Source: Bacteroidota bacterium
Lineage (GTDB): Bacteria > Bacteroidota > Ignavibacteria > UBA10030 > UBA8401
Reading direction: 5' to 3'
Assembly (NCBI GenBank): GCA_041658205.1
Contig: JBBAAO010000001.1
Span: 930,001-994,000 of the forward strand
DNA length: 64,000 nucleotides
Shown here piece after piece: positions 42,366 through 51,576 of this stretch. A program made the translations under genes and the position numbers. The notes under the pieces were generated by a model, which worked only from the letters and a program-made list of their open reading frames with translations, had not been told where the DNA came from and made no database searches. The stretch's first letter is position 1. Each line of letters opens with the position of its first letter.

Positions 42366-43529
42366 ATGAAAAAATTTATACTGTTTGTTATCATTACGAT
42401 TGTCCTATTTGGCTGCGCTGAAAAACCGGCTCAAGTAAAAGTATTTAGCTCGATAATTCAACTACAGAAAAAGTATGCGCCAGACAAACGAGTTGCTGTT
42501 TTTACGGTGAAAGCATATGAACAAGGTGATAAGATTGTTGCTGTGGGGGAAGTTGAACAAAAAGAGGCAAAACAAGAGGTGTTGGAATCGCTGGCAGTGG
42601 AGCAGAAACAAATTATCGACAGTATCGTTGTTCTTCCCGATGAAACGCTTGGAGAAAAACGATGGGGAATTATTACAGTCAGTGTTGCAAATATGCGCAG
42701 TGAACGGGGGGAAGATGCAGAATTGAGTTCGCAGGTGCTACTCGGAACAATTGTGAAAATATTGAAACGCAAAGGGGGTTGGATTTACGTTCAGTCTCCA
42801 GACAAATATCTGGGGTGGGCTGATCCTGATCAAATGATTATAGTTCCCGAGACGAAAGCAAAGGATTGGAATGACGTAAAAAAACTTTTTGTTACCAATT
42901 ATTTCGGTTTTGTGTTACAAAACCCATCTTCACAAGCATTTCCTGTATGCGATATTACCGGTGGAGCGCTTCTTGCGAATCTTGGAAGAGAGGGAGATTG
43001 GATGAGAGTTGGTTTAGCGGATGGTCGGTCTGGGTACGTTCTACGCTCATCTGTTATCGATTATGAACTATGGGGTAAAACGTTGACTCCGGTTGCAGAA
43101 AAAATTGAACAAACGAGTAAATATCTTCTTGGAGTTCCGTATCTCTGGGGAGGAACATCTCCGAAAGGGGTGGATTGTTCCGGATTTACAAAAACAGTGT
43201 TTTTGTTGAACGGTCAAATGTTACACCGGGATGCAAACCAACAGGCAGAACAAGGTGATCCGATTGAGCCAGGGAAAGATTTTGAAAATCTGAAAAAGGG
43301 CGATCTGTTATTCTATGGAAGAAAACGAACAGAAGAAAAGAGTGAACGGATTGTTCATGTGGGAATCTATCTTGGAAACAGAGAATATATTCACTCATCT
43401 GGTAAAGTGCGCATCAACAGTTTTGATCCGACCTCCCCAATTTATGATGAAGCAAACCTAAGACGTTTTGTTCGTGCACGGAGAGTAATCGCTTCAAGAC
43501 CCCAAGTAGCTGAAATAAAAACACAATAA
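42366..43529 (+). CDS. NlpC/P60 peptidoglycan hydrolase lipoprotein with two SH3b domains
   Basis: 387 residues. A lipobox (LFGC) near residue 18 anchors the protein. After a linker, two SH3-like domains follow (about 100-155, VANMRSERG...GWIYVQ; and about 185-225, DWMRVGLADGRSGYV), then an NlpC/P60 domain (about 240-375). The catalytic set is Cys271 in GVDCSGF, His331 in RIVHVGIYLG and His343 in YIHSSG. It should cut cell-wall stem peptides, typically the D-Glu to mDAP bond. Confidence 0.92.
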   Translation: MKKFILFVIITIVLFGCAEKPAQVKVFSSIIQLQKKYAPDKRVAVFTVKAYEQGDKIVAVGEVEQKEAKQEVLESLAVEQKQIIDSIVVLPDETLGEKRWGIITVSVANMRSERGEDAELSSQVLLGTIVKILKRKGGWIYVQSPDKYLGWADPDQMIIVPETKAKDWNDVKKLFVTNYFGFVLQNPSSQAFPVCDITGGALLANLGREGDWMRVGLADGRSGYVLRSSVIDYELWGKTLTPVAEKIEQTSKYLLGVPYLWGGTSPKGVDCSGFTKTVFLLNGQMLHRDANQQAEQGDPIEPGKDFENLKKGDLLFYGRKRTEEKSERIVHVGIYLGNREYIHSSGKVRINSFDPTSPIYDEANLRRFVRARRVIASRPQVAEIKTQ

Positions 43530-43538
43530 AGAAAAAAC

Positions 43539-43720
43539 GTAACTACTCAGTGGAATTTCAAAAAATTAAAAACATGCTACCAAATCCCACCAAACAACGA
43601 GTCGGGCAGCACGAAAACACGAAAGTGCACAAAAGAATTTGAACCATTACCCAAAAGGGTTGGTGAAATATGGTGTTTTCGTGTTTTAGTGACAAAAAAT
43701 CATAAACGCTGAGTAGTTAT
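43539..43720. repeat. MITE-like region bounded by inverted repeats
   Basis: TAACTACTCAG (43540-43550) is repeated in inverse as CTGAGTAGTTA (43709-43719), 11 of 11 bases. Inside, CACGAAAACACGAAA (from 43610) is matched by an inverted copy (43673-43691; 15 of 19 over the full arm), and ACCC/GGGT form a small hairpin at 43649-43660. No coding frame. It may be a non-autonomous element or a strong secondary structure before dinB. Confidence 0.45.
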
Positions 43721-43732
43721 GATTATTTTATA

Positions 43733-45043
43733 ATGCAAAAACTGCCGCTTCAATATCTGTTCATAGACTTCAACGCATTCTTCGCATCCGTCGAACAACA
43801 AGAAAATCCGAAACTGAGAGGTAAGCCAGTTGTTGTTCTTCCGGTGATGGCGGAGAACACGGCGTGTATTGCGGCGAGTTATGAAGCAAAGAAATTTGGT
43901 ATTAAAACCGGTACGTCTGCAAAAGAAGCTCGTAAACTTTGTCCCGATGTGATTGTCTTGCCTGCCCGTCCTCCGTTATATGTGCAATACCATCATCAGC
44001 TCATCAATGCAGTGGAATCCTGTATTCCGGTGCACCAAGTAAAATCGATTGATGAAATGGCATGCGTATTGACAGGATCCCAACAAAAGAAAGAAAATGC
44101 CGTTGTACTTGCGCATAAAATCAAAGAAACTATATCACGCACTGTGGGTGAACATATGCGCGCATCTATCGGCATTGCTCCAAATACTTTTCTTGCAAAA
44201 ACAGCATCGGACATGCAAAAACCGAACGGACTGGTTGTGATTGAGGAAATAGACCTTCCCACTATTCTTTTTCGTTTGGAATTACAAGATCTAACAGGTA
44301 TCGGCAGGAACATGACGAAACGGCTCTATCGTAATGGAATCTATACTGTGGAACAATTGTGTAATGCAGAACGCGAACAGCTACGAACTGTCTGGAGCGG
44401 TATCGAAGGGGATCGGATGTATGACCGATTGCGAGGCATTGAACCCGTCACACCGGAATCGCATCATACAACAGTTGGTCATTCGCACATGTTGACACCG
44501 CAAGAACGAAATACCGATGGAGCGGAGGCGGTACTGCATCGCATGCTGCAAAAATCTGCAATGCGGCTGCGAAATATGAAATACATAGCCCGTAAGATGT
44601 ATGTCGGCATCCGGTATTATGACAATAAAAGTTGGAGTGGAGAAATAGTTTTTTCAGAAACTGCTGATACGCTGGTACTGACACAAGCGTTGATCAAAGT
44701 CCTGGATAAGAAACCGGTCTTTCAAGAGTCTCCGCTGCAGGTATCCGTAACGCTTTTGAATATCACTCCTGAAGAAGATCATACTCCGTCGATGTTTGAA
44801 AATGAAGATCGTTCGTCAGCACTAAATACAGCTGTCGATGAGTTGAATCTTCGGTTTGGAAAGACGGCATTGTATTATGGCGCCGCACACTCCGCATTAG
44901 AATCGTCTCCGGCAAGAATTGCATTTCATCATATTCCCGATATAGAAATTGAAGATGGCAAGGGAGGAAGGCCAAAAAAGAAAAAGAAAAAAGAAAAGGA
45001 TGATACCAAATCAGGGTCATTGGATGAGATTGATCCTGCGTAA
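43733..45043 (+). CDS. dinB: Y-family DNA polymerase (DinB/Pol IV-like)
   Basis: 436 residues. The palm motif DFNAFFASVE provides catalytic Asp12, and SIDEM supplies Asp107 and Glu108. ASIGIAPNTFLAKTASDMQKPNG, the HhH region LTGIGRNMTKRLYRNGIYT and a C-terminal little-finger domain follow. Asp at the position after DF is Asn (DFNAFF), a common non-catalytic variation. The chain ends in an unusual Lys-rich tail (RPKKKKKKEKDD) that may bind DNA or the clamp. It performs translesion synthesis. It ends at a bidirectional terminator. Confidence 0.92.
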   Translation: MQKLPLQYLFIDFNAFFASVEQQENPKLRGKPVVVLPVMAENTACIAASYEAKKFGIKTGTSAKEARKLCPDVIVLPARPPLYVQYHHQLINAVESCIPVHQVKSIDEMACVLTGSQQKKENAVVLAHKIKETISRTVGEHMRASIGIAPNTFLAKTASDMQKPNGLVVIEEIDLPTILFRLELQDLTGIGRNMTKRLYRNGIYTVEQLCNAEREQLRTVWSGIEGDRMYDRLRGIEPVTPESHHTTVGHSHMLTPQERNTDGAEAVLHRMLQKSAMRLRNMKYIARKMYVGIRYYDNKSWSGEIVFSETADTLVLTQALIKVLDKKPVFQESPLQVSVTLLNITPEEDHTPSMFENEDRSSALNTAVDELNLRFGKTALYYGAAHSALESSPARIAFHHIPDIEIEDGKGGRPKKKKKKEKDDTKSGSLDEIDPA

Positions 45044-45044
45044 T

Positions 45045-45075
45045 AAAAAATCCCGGATAGTAGTCCGGGATTTTT
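45045..45075. terminator. Bidirectional terminator between dinB and the minus-strand operon
   Basis: AAAAAATCCCGGA pairs with TCCGGGATTTTT around TAGTAG. Both strands carry a T run after the stem, so it terminates dinB on the plus strand and the eight-gene operon on the minus strand. Confidence 0.93.
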
Positions 45076-45099
45076 ATTATTACACATACTAATCATCTG

Positions 45100-46089
45100 T
45101 TATTTCTCTCGTTCCATCACAAAATCAATAAAGAGTTCGAGTGATTTTTTTGCGTCGGATGGTTGGAGGGTGCGTAGGCACTCTCTAGCAGCATTGCCGA
45201 ATTCGTGCGCGCGCTGTTCTGCATAGTGAATTCCGCCATTGCGTTGGACGAAATCGACGATGAACTCCACATCTTTTCCCGTTGCCCCGCTTTTAATCAT
45301 CTTCAACACTTTGCGTGCATCTTGTTTGGGTGATTGTTTCAAGGCATACAGTAGCGGCAGCGTAATCTTTTTCTCTTTCATATCACCGCCGATCGGTTTT
45401 CCCAGGATGCTTTTTCTCGATGTAAAATCGAGGATGTCATCGCGGATTTGGAATGCCATACCGACATTCTCTCCGTAGTCCTTCATCAATTGTCTCATCA
45501 CTGGATCTTCTGTAACACTTGCCGCGCCGATTTCAGAGCATGTGGAAAGAAGTGAGGCGGTTTTGTTGGAAATAATCTTCAAATATGTTGCTTCATCAAT
45601 ATCCAATTCACGGCTTTTTTGAATTTGGAGGATTTCCCCCTCGCTCATTCTGCGGACGGAATCTGAAGTTACTTTGAGGAAATAAACATCATTGTGATTC
45701 AGCGAGATCATTAATCCGGTCGAAAGGAGATAATCTCCCATCAGTACAGCTACTTTGTTTTTCCATACTGCATTAATCGATGCTAGTCCACGCCGAGTAT
45801 CAGCGTCATCCACTACATCATCATGAACGAGCGTGGCAGTGTGAAGGATCTCTACTAATGTAGCTCCGCGAAAAGTACTTTGATTGATCGTACCGCATGC
45901 TTTTGCGCAAAGGAATACGATGATCGGACGAATCCGTTTTCCTTTTTGTTTAACGATATATCGCGCGATGGTATCAACCAGGGAAACGTTCGAACGCATA
46001 GCATTTTTGAAGAACCCCGAAAATTCTTTAATCTCTTTTTCTACCGGTGCCTTAATGTCGTCAAGCGAATGTGATATTGCCAATGCCAT
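45100..46089 (-). CDS. Polyprenyl diphosphate synthase
   Basis: 329 residues, all-helical trans-prenyltransferase. The first Asp-rich motif is DDVVDDADTRRG, the second DDILDF, with KGKRIRP at the N-terminal substrate site and GKPIGGDMKEKKITLPLLYA after the second motif. It extends farnesyl or geranylgeranyl diphosphate to the long chain of menaquinone, the likely electron donor of the Alternative Complex III in this window. Chain length cannot be fixed by eye. Last gene of the operon. Confidence 0.92.
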   Translation of the reverse strand: MALAISHSLDDIKAPVEKEIKEFSGFFKNAMRSNVSLVDTIARYIVKQKGKRIRPIIVFLCAKACGTINQSTFRGATLVEILHTATLVHDDVVDDADTRRGLASINAVWKNKVAVLMGDYLLSTGLMISLNHNDVYFLKVTSDSVRRMSEGEILQIQKSRELDIDEATYLKIISNKTASLLSTCSEIGAASVTEDPVMRQLMKDYGENVGMAFQIRDDILDFTSRKSILGKPIGGDMKEKKITLPLLYALKQSPKQDARKVLKMIKSGATGKDVEFIVDFVQRNGGIHYAEQRAHEFGNAARECLRTLQPSDAKKSLELFIDFVMEREK

Positions 46090-46101
46090 GGTGTTCTCTT
46101 G

Positions 46102-46854
46102 TTAAACTGTTTCCTGCTCAGGTTTTCTCTGAGCGAATTTGGATATAAAGATGCTGATCTCGTATAACAAAATCATCGGTGCCGCCAGTAAACTTTGCGT
46201 AAGAATGTCCGGTGTTGGTGTAACAATTGCCGAAATGATTAAGATGGCTACAATTGCATGCCTGCGATATGCCCGCATAAATTTCGGAGTAAGAAGGCCG
46301 AGTTTTGTCAGGAAAAAGGTTATCATTGGTAATTCAAAGACCAATCCTGATCCGAGAATTAAACTTAACATAAAACTGATGTATTCATTGATTGCAATAT
46401 TCAATTCAAATACATCAGTGCCGAAGGTGGAAAAAAATTTTAACGCTGCCGGGACAAGGATAAAATATGCAAAGGCAATTCCAGATAAAAAACAAAGTGA
46501 GGTGAAGAAGACGATCCTGAATGCATATTTTCGCTCATTCGGCAGTAAACCGGGAGCCACAAATTTCCATAACTGATAGAGAATGATCGGCATCGCGCCA
46601 ATGATTCCCACCACAATCACTACCTGCATATAGGTAAGCATGATGCCGTACGGTGTAAGGACTTGAGGTTTTAATCCGACTGCGAGAAGGGGGCCAAGCA
46701 GCATCTGTTTTACCAACGCGTCGGCAAAAAATGCTGCAATAATCGAAACAACCAACACGGAAACAACGGCTACGAGAATTCTCCATCGTAATTCTTCCAG
46801 ATGGTCAAGGAATCCCATTTCCCGTTCGTCCGGTTTTGGCTGATCGTTTGGCAT
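46102..46854 (-). CDS. tatC: Sec-independent translocase subunit TatC
   Basis: 250 residues with six membrane helices. The N-terminal FLDHLEELRWRI is the conserved TatC signal-recognition region, and the periplasmic loop and FELPMITFFLTKLGLL are also typical. It recognises twin-arginine signals such as those predicted for ActB and the mini-protein at 6262. It is sandwiched between glyA and the prenyl synthase gene (one shared base with glyA). Confidence 0.95.
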   Translation of the reverse strand: MPNDQPKPDEREMGFLDHLEELRWRILVAVVSVLVVSIIAAFFADALVKQMLLGPLLAVGLKPQVLTPYGIMLTYMQVVIVVGIIGAMPIILYQLWKFVAPGLLPNERKYAFRIVFFTSLCFLSGIAFAYFILVPAALKFFSTFGTDVFELNIAINEYISFMLSLILGSGLVFELPMITFFLTKLGLLTPKFMRAYRRHAIVAILIISAIVTPTPDILTQSLLAAPMILLYEISIFISKFAQRKPEQETV

Positions 46855-48149
46855 TATTGTAAGTCTTTATACAAAGGAAAACCGCTGCAAAGATCGGCGA
46901 CTTTTTTCTTAACGGATTCATACACATCTGCTTTTCCGACATTGCGCAACACTTCATCAATCAGATCTCCGACGATCTTCATGTCATTCTCTTTCATCCC
47001 GCGTGTAGTTAATGCCGGTGTTCCGATGCGGATACCGCTTGTGATGAGCGGTGACTTGTCATCAAACGGTACTCCATTTTTATTAACGGTAATTCCTGCT
47101 TCATCCAATGCTTCCTGAGCATCTTTTCCTGTGACATTTTTGTTTCGAAGATCCAGCAACATCAAATGATTATCCGTTCCATTGGAACAAATCATATATC
47201 CTTTTGACATTAAATGTGCGGCAAGAGATTGAGCATTGTTGATAATCTGCTGTGCATACACTTTAAATTCCGGCTGCAGTGCTTCTTTGAACGCGATTGC
47301 TTTAGCAGCGATAATATGCATAAGTGGTCCCCCCTGAATGCCGGGGATAACCATTGAATCGAGCAATTCAGAGATCATTTTTTTTCTGCCGGATTTCGGA
47401 GCGACAATGCCAAACGGGTTTTCATAATCTTTTCCGACAAGTATAATTCCGCCGCGTGGTCCACGCAATGTCTTGTGTGTAGTAGAAGTAACAACATGGC
47501 AATGTGGAATCGGATCGTTCAGCAGATCTGCGGCGATGAGGCCGGCAGGGTGTGCAATATCAGCAAATAAGAAGGCACCCACTTTGTCGGCAATTTCCCG
47601 GAATTTTTTATAATCGATGTTTCTGGAATATGCACTTGCACCAACAGTAATCAGTTTTGGTTTTTCCCGTTTTGCAACATCTTCCACTTCGTTGTAATCG
47701 ATAAAACCAGTCTCTTTTTTTACACCGTATGCAGAAAAATTGTATAACTGCCCGGAAAAATTCACTGCGGCGCCGTGTGTTAAATGGCCTCCGTGTGACA
47801 AGTTCATACCAAGAACTTTGTCCCCAGGTTTAATGAACGTGAAATAGACAGCGGTATTTGCCTGTGAGCCGGAATGTGGTTGAACGTTCGCATATTCAGC
47901 TCCAAACAATTGCTTCACTCGATCACGTGCAATATTTTCCACCACGTCCACATATTCGCATCCGCCATAATATCGTTTACCGGGATATCCTTCAGCGTAC
48001 TTATTCGTCAGCACGGTCCCTGCCGCTTCCAGAACGGCTTGTGAGACAAAATTTTCTGATGCGATCAATTCAAGTTTTGTATTTTGTCGGTGTTGCTCGT
48101 TTTTAATTGCAGAATAGATCTCTGGATCAAATTGTTTAATATTGTTCAT
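46854..48149 (-). CDS. glyA: Serine hydroxymethyltransferase
   Basis: 431 residues, the usual length. SENFVSQAVLEAAGTVLTNK, the substrate loop YPGKRYYGG, the PLP-lysine motif TTHKTLRGPRGG and ITVNKNGVPFD identify it. It makes glycine and methylene-tetrahydrofolate from serine. It is in the middle of the operon, tightly spaced with rpiB (two bases). Confidence 0.97.
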   Translation of the reverse strand: MNNIKQFDPEIYSAIKNEQHRQNTKLELIASENFVSQAVLEAAGTVLTNKYAEGYPGKRYYGGCEYVDVVENIARDRVKQLFGAEYANVQPHSGSQANTAVYFTFIKPGDKVLGMNLSHGGHLTHGAAVNFSGQLYNFSAYGVKKETGFIDYNEVEDVAKREKPKLITVGASAYSRNIDYKKFREIADKVGAFLFADIAHPAGLIAADLLNDPIPHCHVVTSTTHKTLRGPRGGIILVGKDYENPFGIVAPKSGRKKMISELLDSMVIPGIQGGPLMHIIAAKAIAFKEALQPEFKVYAQQIINNAQSLAAHLMSKGYMICSNGTDNHLMLLDLRNKNVTGKDAQEALDEAGITVNKNGVPFDDKSPLITSGIRIGTPALTTRGMKENDMKIVGDLIDEVLRNVGKADVYESVKKKVADLCSGFPLYKDLQ

Positions 48150-48151
48150 AA

Positions 48152-48589
48152 TTAGCGCCCTGTTAATGAGTGGATTTTTTCAACTCTTCGGGTATGACGT
48201 CCCGCTTCAAAATTCGTATTGAGAAACACTTTAATCATATCTTCCGCAACACCCCAGCCGACAAGTCGTTCGCCGAAGCAGAGCACATTGGCGTTGTTAT
48301 GTTTGCGGGAGAGTTCTGCGGCAGTAACGGATTCGCATGCTGCTGCGCGAACCCCTTTATGTTTGTTTGCCACAATGGAAACACCGATACCGGAGCCGCA
48401 AACGATAATCCCTTGATCACATTGTCCAATGGAAATTGCTTCAGCGGCGGCATGGGCGAAATCGGGGTAATCAACCGAATCTGTTGTAAGGGTTCCAAAA
48501 TCCTTGAATTCGAGATTCATGGATTTTAAAAGGACTTTCACGTTCTCTTTATAATGGAATCCGGCATGGTCGCTTGCAATGGCTATCAT
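48152..48589 (-). CDS. rpiB: Ribose 5-phosphate isomerase B
   Basis: 145 residues. The motifs are ASDHAGFHYKE (Asp7, His8), DYPDFAHAAAEAI, and the catalytic Cys64 in GIIVCGSGIGVSI, followed by HNNANVLCFGERL and HTRRV. It interconverts ribulose 5-phosphate and ribose 5-phosphate. It sits beside glyA, an arrangement seen in many Bacteroidota and Gram-positives. Confidence 0.96.
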   Translation of the reverse strand: MIAIASDHAGFHYKENVKVLLKSMNLEFKDFGTLTTDSVDYPDFAHAAAEAISIGQCDQGIIVCGSGIGVSIVANKHKGVRAAACESVTAAELSRKHNNANVLCFGERLVGWGVAEDMIKVFLNTNFEAGRHTRRVEKIHSLTGR

Positions 48590-48594
48590 GGCAA

Positions 48595-49842
48595 TTATTC
48601 AATTGGTGGTTGAATGAACATCAGTTCAGATGCGGAAACTGATACGGTAAGGCGTAACAAAGAATCTTTAATAAGTGAAGCGGACGTTGTTCCTCTAATA
48701 CCATATTCTAATCCAACGTGCAGCCGGGTTTCAATACTCATTGGAAAACTTATTCCTGCTGATCCGAACATCTCATTAATCGATTGATTGTTCATGGACA
48801 AATTAGTCATCCGGTAATATCCGCCGAAGCGATAAGATATACGTTTCCAGAATTCATCGCTGATAAAATCCGACGAGGGGAGAAACTCCACTCCGGCACC
48901 AACGCGCACACTGTTTTGAATTTCGGAAGGATGAACTCCGTTCACTTTAAAATTACCCCAATTTTGGATATGAACATCGGCGGCATAGATCGTTCTATTT
49001 TTTAGATATGCAAGTCCGAAGGAAAAACCGACAGGAAGATCGATCGCTTTATCATTGACGCTTATGGTATCCTGATCGGTGGAAAAATTTCGAAGTGTCT
49101 GTTCGTCATAATCCAGCGAAGAACCGCTGAAGAGTGTTACGCCGAGGTTCATCTGCTTGTTTTCAGAAAGACCTAATGCTTGATCGATCCCGGAATAGAT
49201 ACCTCCAAGGGTAAATCCGAAACCGCTCAGGGAATATGTTTGATTGAATGAACCGCCAAAATAATTTTCTGTTGCGAACGTTATCGTCTGATCTCTGTAA
49301 ATGGATCCAAAAAGATAATGTGTGGTTAGACCAACAATAATATCAGTATTAACGGCATAGGATAAACCTAATTGACCGGAAGAGATGCCACCGCGCCCAT
49401 CGAACGATTGTGAATATTGATCGCCGGAGAGAGTCGTACCGGTCACCTTTTGTTCATATCCCACCGTGGAGAATGGAAGAATGCCAAATGTTACCACCAT
49501 TTTTTTCGGCGAGTACACCGGGAACGCCAAAGCAAATGAATTGATATTGCCGGTTCCGAAGAGCGATGAACCGGAAGCATCTTCGGATGTGAAATTGCTG
49601 TACTGATATGATGCCGATAAAATCGTATTGGTGATGTTTGCTGTTGATGCCGGATTTAAGAGATTAATATGTGTTTCGCCGAACATTGCAATTCCGGTAT
49701 TACCCATTCCTGTATTTTTGCCGCTTAAGAATGTATTCACTTCACCCACACCGTAACGGGAATAGATGGAACCTTTTCCGCCGAATGCAAATGAAACAAA
49801 GACCAATAAACCAAAAACTATTTTTATGTTATTTTTTTGCAT
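48595..49842 (-). CDS. Outer-membrane beta-barrel protein
   Basis: 415 residues. A signal peptide ending FAFGG is followed by SIYSRYGVGE and MGNTGIAMFGE...NLLNPAS, an opening shared by Bacteroidota outer-membrane proteins of the FadL/OmpP1-like kind. Alternating hydrophobic and polar strands with aromatic girdles continue to the end (MRLHVGLEYGIRGTTSASL-like pattern). It should form a barrel of unknown cargo. It overlaps the upstream lipoprotein gene by 14 bases, so the two are probably co-translated partners. Confidence 0.8.
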   Translation of the reverse strand: MQKNNIKIVFGLLVFVSFAFGGKGSIYSRYGVGEVNTFLSGKNTGMGNTGIAMFGETHINLLNPASTANITNTILSASYQYSNFTSEDASGSSLFGTGNINSFALAFPVYSPKKMVVTFGILPFSTVGYEQKVTGTTLSGDQYSQSFDGRGGISSGQLGLSYAVNTDIIVGLTTHYLFGSIYRDQTITFATENYFGGSFNQTYSLSGFGFTLGGIYSGIDQALGLSENKQMNLGVTLFSGSSLDYDEQTLRNFSTDQDTISVNDKAIDLPVGFSFGLAYLKNRTIYAADVHIQNWGNFKVNGVHPSEIQNSVRVGAGVEFLPSSDFISDEFWKRISYRFGGYYRMTNLSMNNQSINEMFGSAGISFPMSIETRLHVGLEYGIRGTTSASLIKDSLLRLTVSVSASELMFIQPPIE

Positions 49843-51001
49843 AGGTCATCTTCAATTTTGGGCGTTTTGTAATATCGGCATTGGTATTAGAATAGAATAC
49901 TGCTTTTTCCACAGTACCGTATTCAGCTGCCCACCGTATGGTTAAACCATAATTTGGAAGAACGTTGCGAACCCAACGGTCGGCAATATCGGTCAATCGA
50001 AATGCATAAATTTGTGGTACACCAGCAATGGAAGTTTTTTTGACACCGTATACAAACACTGTTGAATCAGATCGGTCAACTATTGTATTCGACATCCCAA
50101 GCAGTGCGGTGAGAGTATCGGGAGAATATCCGCCAAATATGCTTGCAGCTGAATCCAATGTGAGTTCAAGTGTTGCATTATTCACAATGGGTTTGTCTTT
50201 CAGAGCGCTGAGATCGAAATTCAATTTTGAGCGAATTCCAAATCCCGCTCGAACCATGATCGGAGAAAAGGGAGTAGAACCAGTATATTTCGAAGCATAC
50301 GTATCTTGACCAGTTATTACGGTCAACGAATCTCTTTTACCATTTTTTGTGAAACGAATAAAGAGTTGCGGCACAAAACTGGTAAAATTATCAAATGTAC
50401 TAAATCCAATGACACCGTTGGTCACTCCTGTCGGAGGCTGAACGGCAAATCCAAAAAAATCTGGTGCAGCGGAATCGATGTATGAATTTGCCCATTTTCG
50501 GACTTCAACCGTATCTAATAGAGCTTTCACAATTGAAGCAAATTTCATTGAATCGGAAAATGTTCCTAATGTTTTTGTTCCAAATATTAACGAAGGTAAT
50601 GAGTCAAACGTAAAAGTAATTTGCGACCACGATTTTTGCACCTCAACAATATTGAGCGAAACGGGAAGTGTCGTCGGTTTAAATTGGTAATTTACCGTCA
50701 ATCGAAATTCTGCAGTATCAATCCGTGCACCCTTGAGTGAATCGATCGCTCCTCCTGGTATGAATTGAATGAGTGATACAACTTCTTCCGTGGATGAAAT
50801 TCTGCCAACGAGATTGCTCAGTCCAGATCCAGTCGGAAACGCGACTCTGTATGTCGTATCGCCCATGGAATAGAATGTTGTATCTGCAATACTAAAGATA
50901 CCGTCCGGATTGGGAAGACCATTGCCGACGGACTTTGGTTTTTCAGCACAGCCTGTGAACAGTATGAGGAATAAAAGGAAAGCGGAAGAGGTTTTTTTCA
51001 T
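49829..51001 (-). CDS. Lipoprotein with two DNRLRE-like beta-sandwich repeats
   Basis: 390 residues with a lipobox FTGC near residue 18. The chain contains two halves of similar design: strands ending AEFRLTVNY ... FVPQLFIRFT and then SKLNFDLSALKDKPIVNNATLELTLDSAA ... KAVFYSNTNADITKRPKLKMTY. The second half ends like DNRLRE (CBM96-type) domains. It may be a surface adhesion or carbohydrate-binding lipoprotein paired with the barrel protein. It overlaps gmhB by four bases. Confidence 0.7.
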   Translation of the reverse strand: MKKTSSAFLLFLILFTGCAEKPKSVGNGLPNPDGIFSIADTTFYSMGDTTYRVAFPTGSGLSNLVGRISSTEEVVSLIQFIPGGAIDSLKGARIDTAEFRLTVNYQFKPTTLPVSLNIVEVQKSWSQITFTFDSLPSLIFGTKTLGTFSDSMKFASIVKALLDTVEVRKWANSYIDSAAPDFFGFAVQPPTGVTNGVIGFSTFDNFTSFVPQLFIRFTKNGKRDSLTVITGQDTYASKYTGSTPFSPIMVRAGFGIRSKLNFDLSALKDKPIVNNATLELTLDSAASIFGGYSPDTLTALLGMSNTIVDRSDSTVFVYGVKKTSIAGVPQIYAFRLTDIADRWVRNVLPNYGLTIRWAAEYGTVEKAVFYSNTNADITKRPKLKMTYAKK

Positions 51002-51576
51002 TGATTCAATTTTGTTTTAATAAATTGTACGGCATCATAGAGATCCGTCGCGTAGTAATCGCGGATATCTCCGCAAAGATCTTTTTCAGCAACTCCGTAT
51101 CCCGTTGCAACCTGGATAGAAACCGCTCCGACAGATTTTCCGGTTTGGACATCGATACACTTGTCTCCAACAACGAATGATTTTTGTAGATTAAAACCGA
51201 ATTTGGTTTGTGCGTCCTTCAGCATTCCTGCTTTTGGTTTTCGGCAATGACAATCTTTTACGTACGGTGCTATTCCATCATTTGGGTGATGCGGGCAATA
51301 ATAATATGCGAGTATGGATGCGTTTGATGTTTGCAGCATGGTATCCATTGCTTGATGCACAACCTTCAGATCTTCCTCGGAAAATAAACCACGCGCGATG
51401 CCGGATTGATTTGTGATGACAACAACGGGAATATTAAGCTCGTTCAATTCTCGAATTGCCTCAGCGCTTCGGGGAATAATCTGAAGCTGGCTTGGGGAAG
51501 AGAGAAAATCTACATCCACATTGATTGTTCCGTCGCGATCAATAAACACTGCAAAGTCTGCTTGAGCCATCGTCAA
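50998..51576 (-). CDS. gmhB: D-glycero-D-manno-heptose 1,7-bisphosphate phosphatase (HAD family)
   Basis: 192 residues. HAD motif I is FIDRDGTIN with Asp13 and Asp15, motif II is TNQSG and motif III/IV is KAGMLKD with VGDKCID. The GmhB zinc loop is present: CPHH followed by CHCRKP. It removes the 1-phosphate in ADP-heptose or GDP-heptose synthesis for LPS core or glycans. It overlaps the lipoprotein gene (TGA/ATG). Confidence 0.92.
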   Translation of the reverse strand: MTMAQADFAVFIDRDGTINVDVDFLSSPSQLQIIPRSAEAIRELNELNIPVVVITNQSGIARGLFSEEDLKVVHQAMDTMLQTSNASILAYYYCPHHPNDGIAPYVKDCHCRKPKAGMLKDAQTKFGFNLQKSFVVGDKCIDVQTGKSVGAVSIQVATGYGVAEKDLCGDIRDYYATDLYDAVQFIKTKLNQ

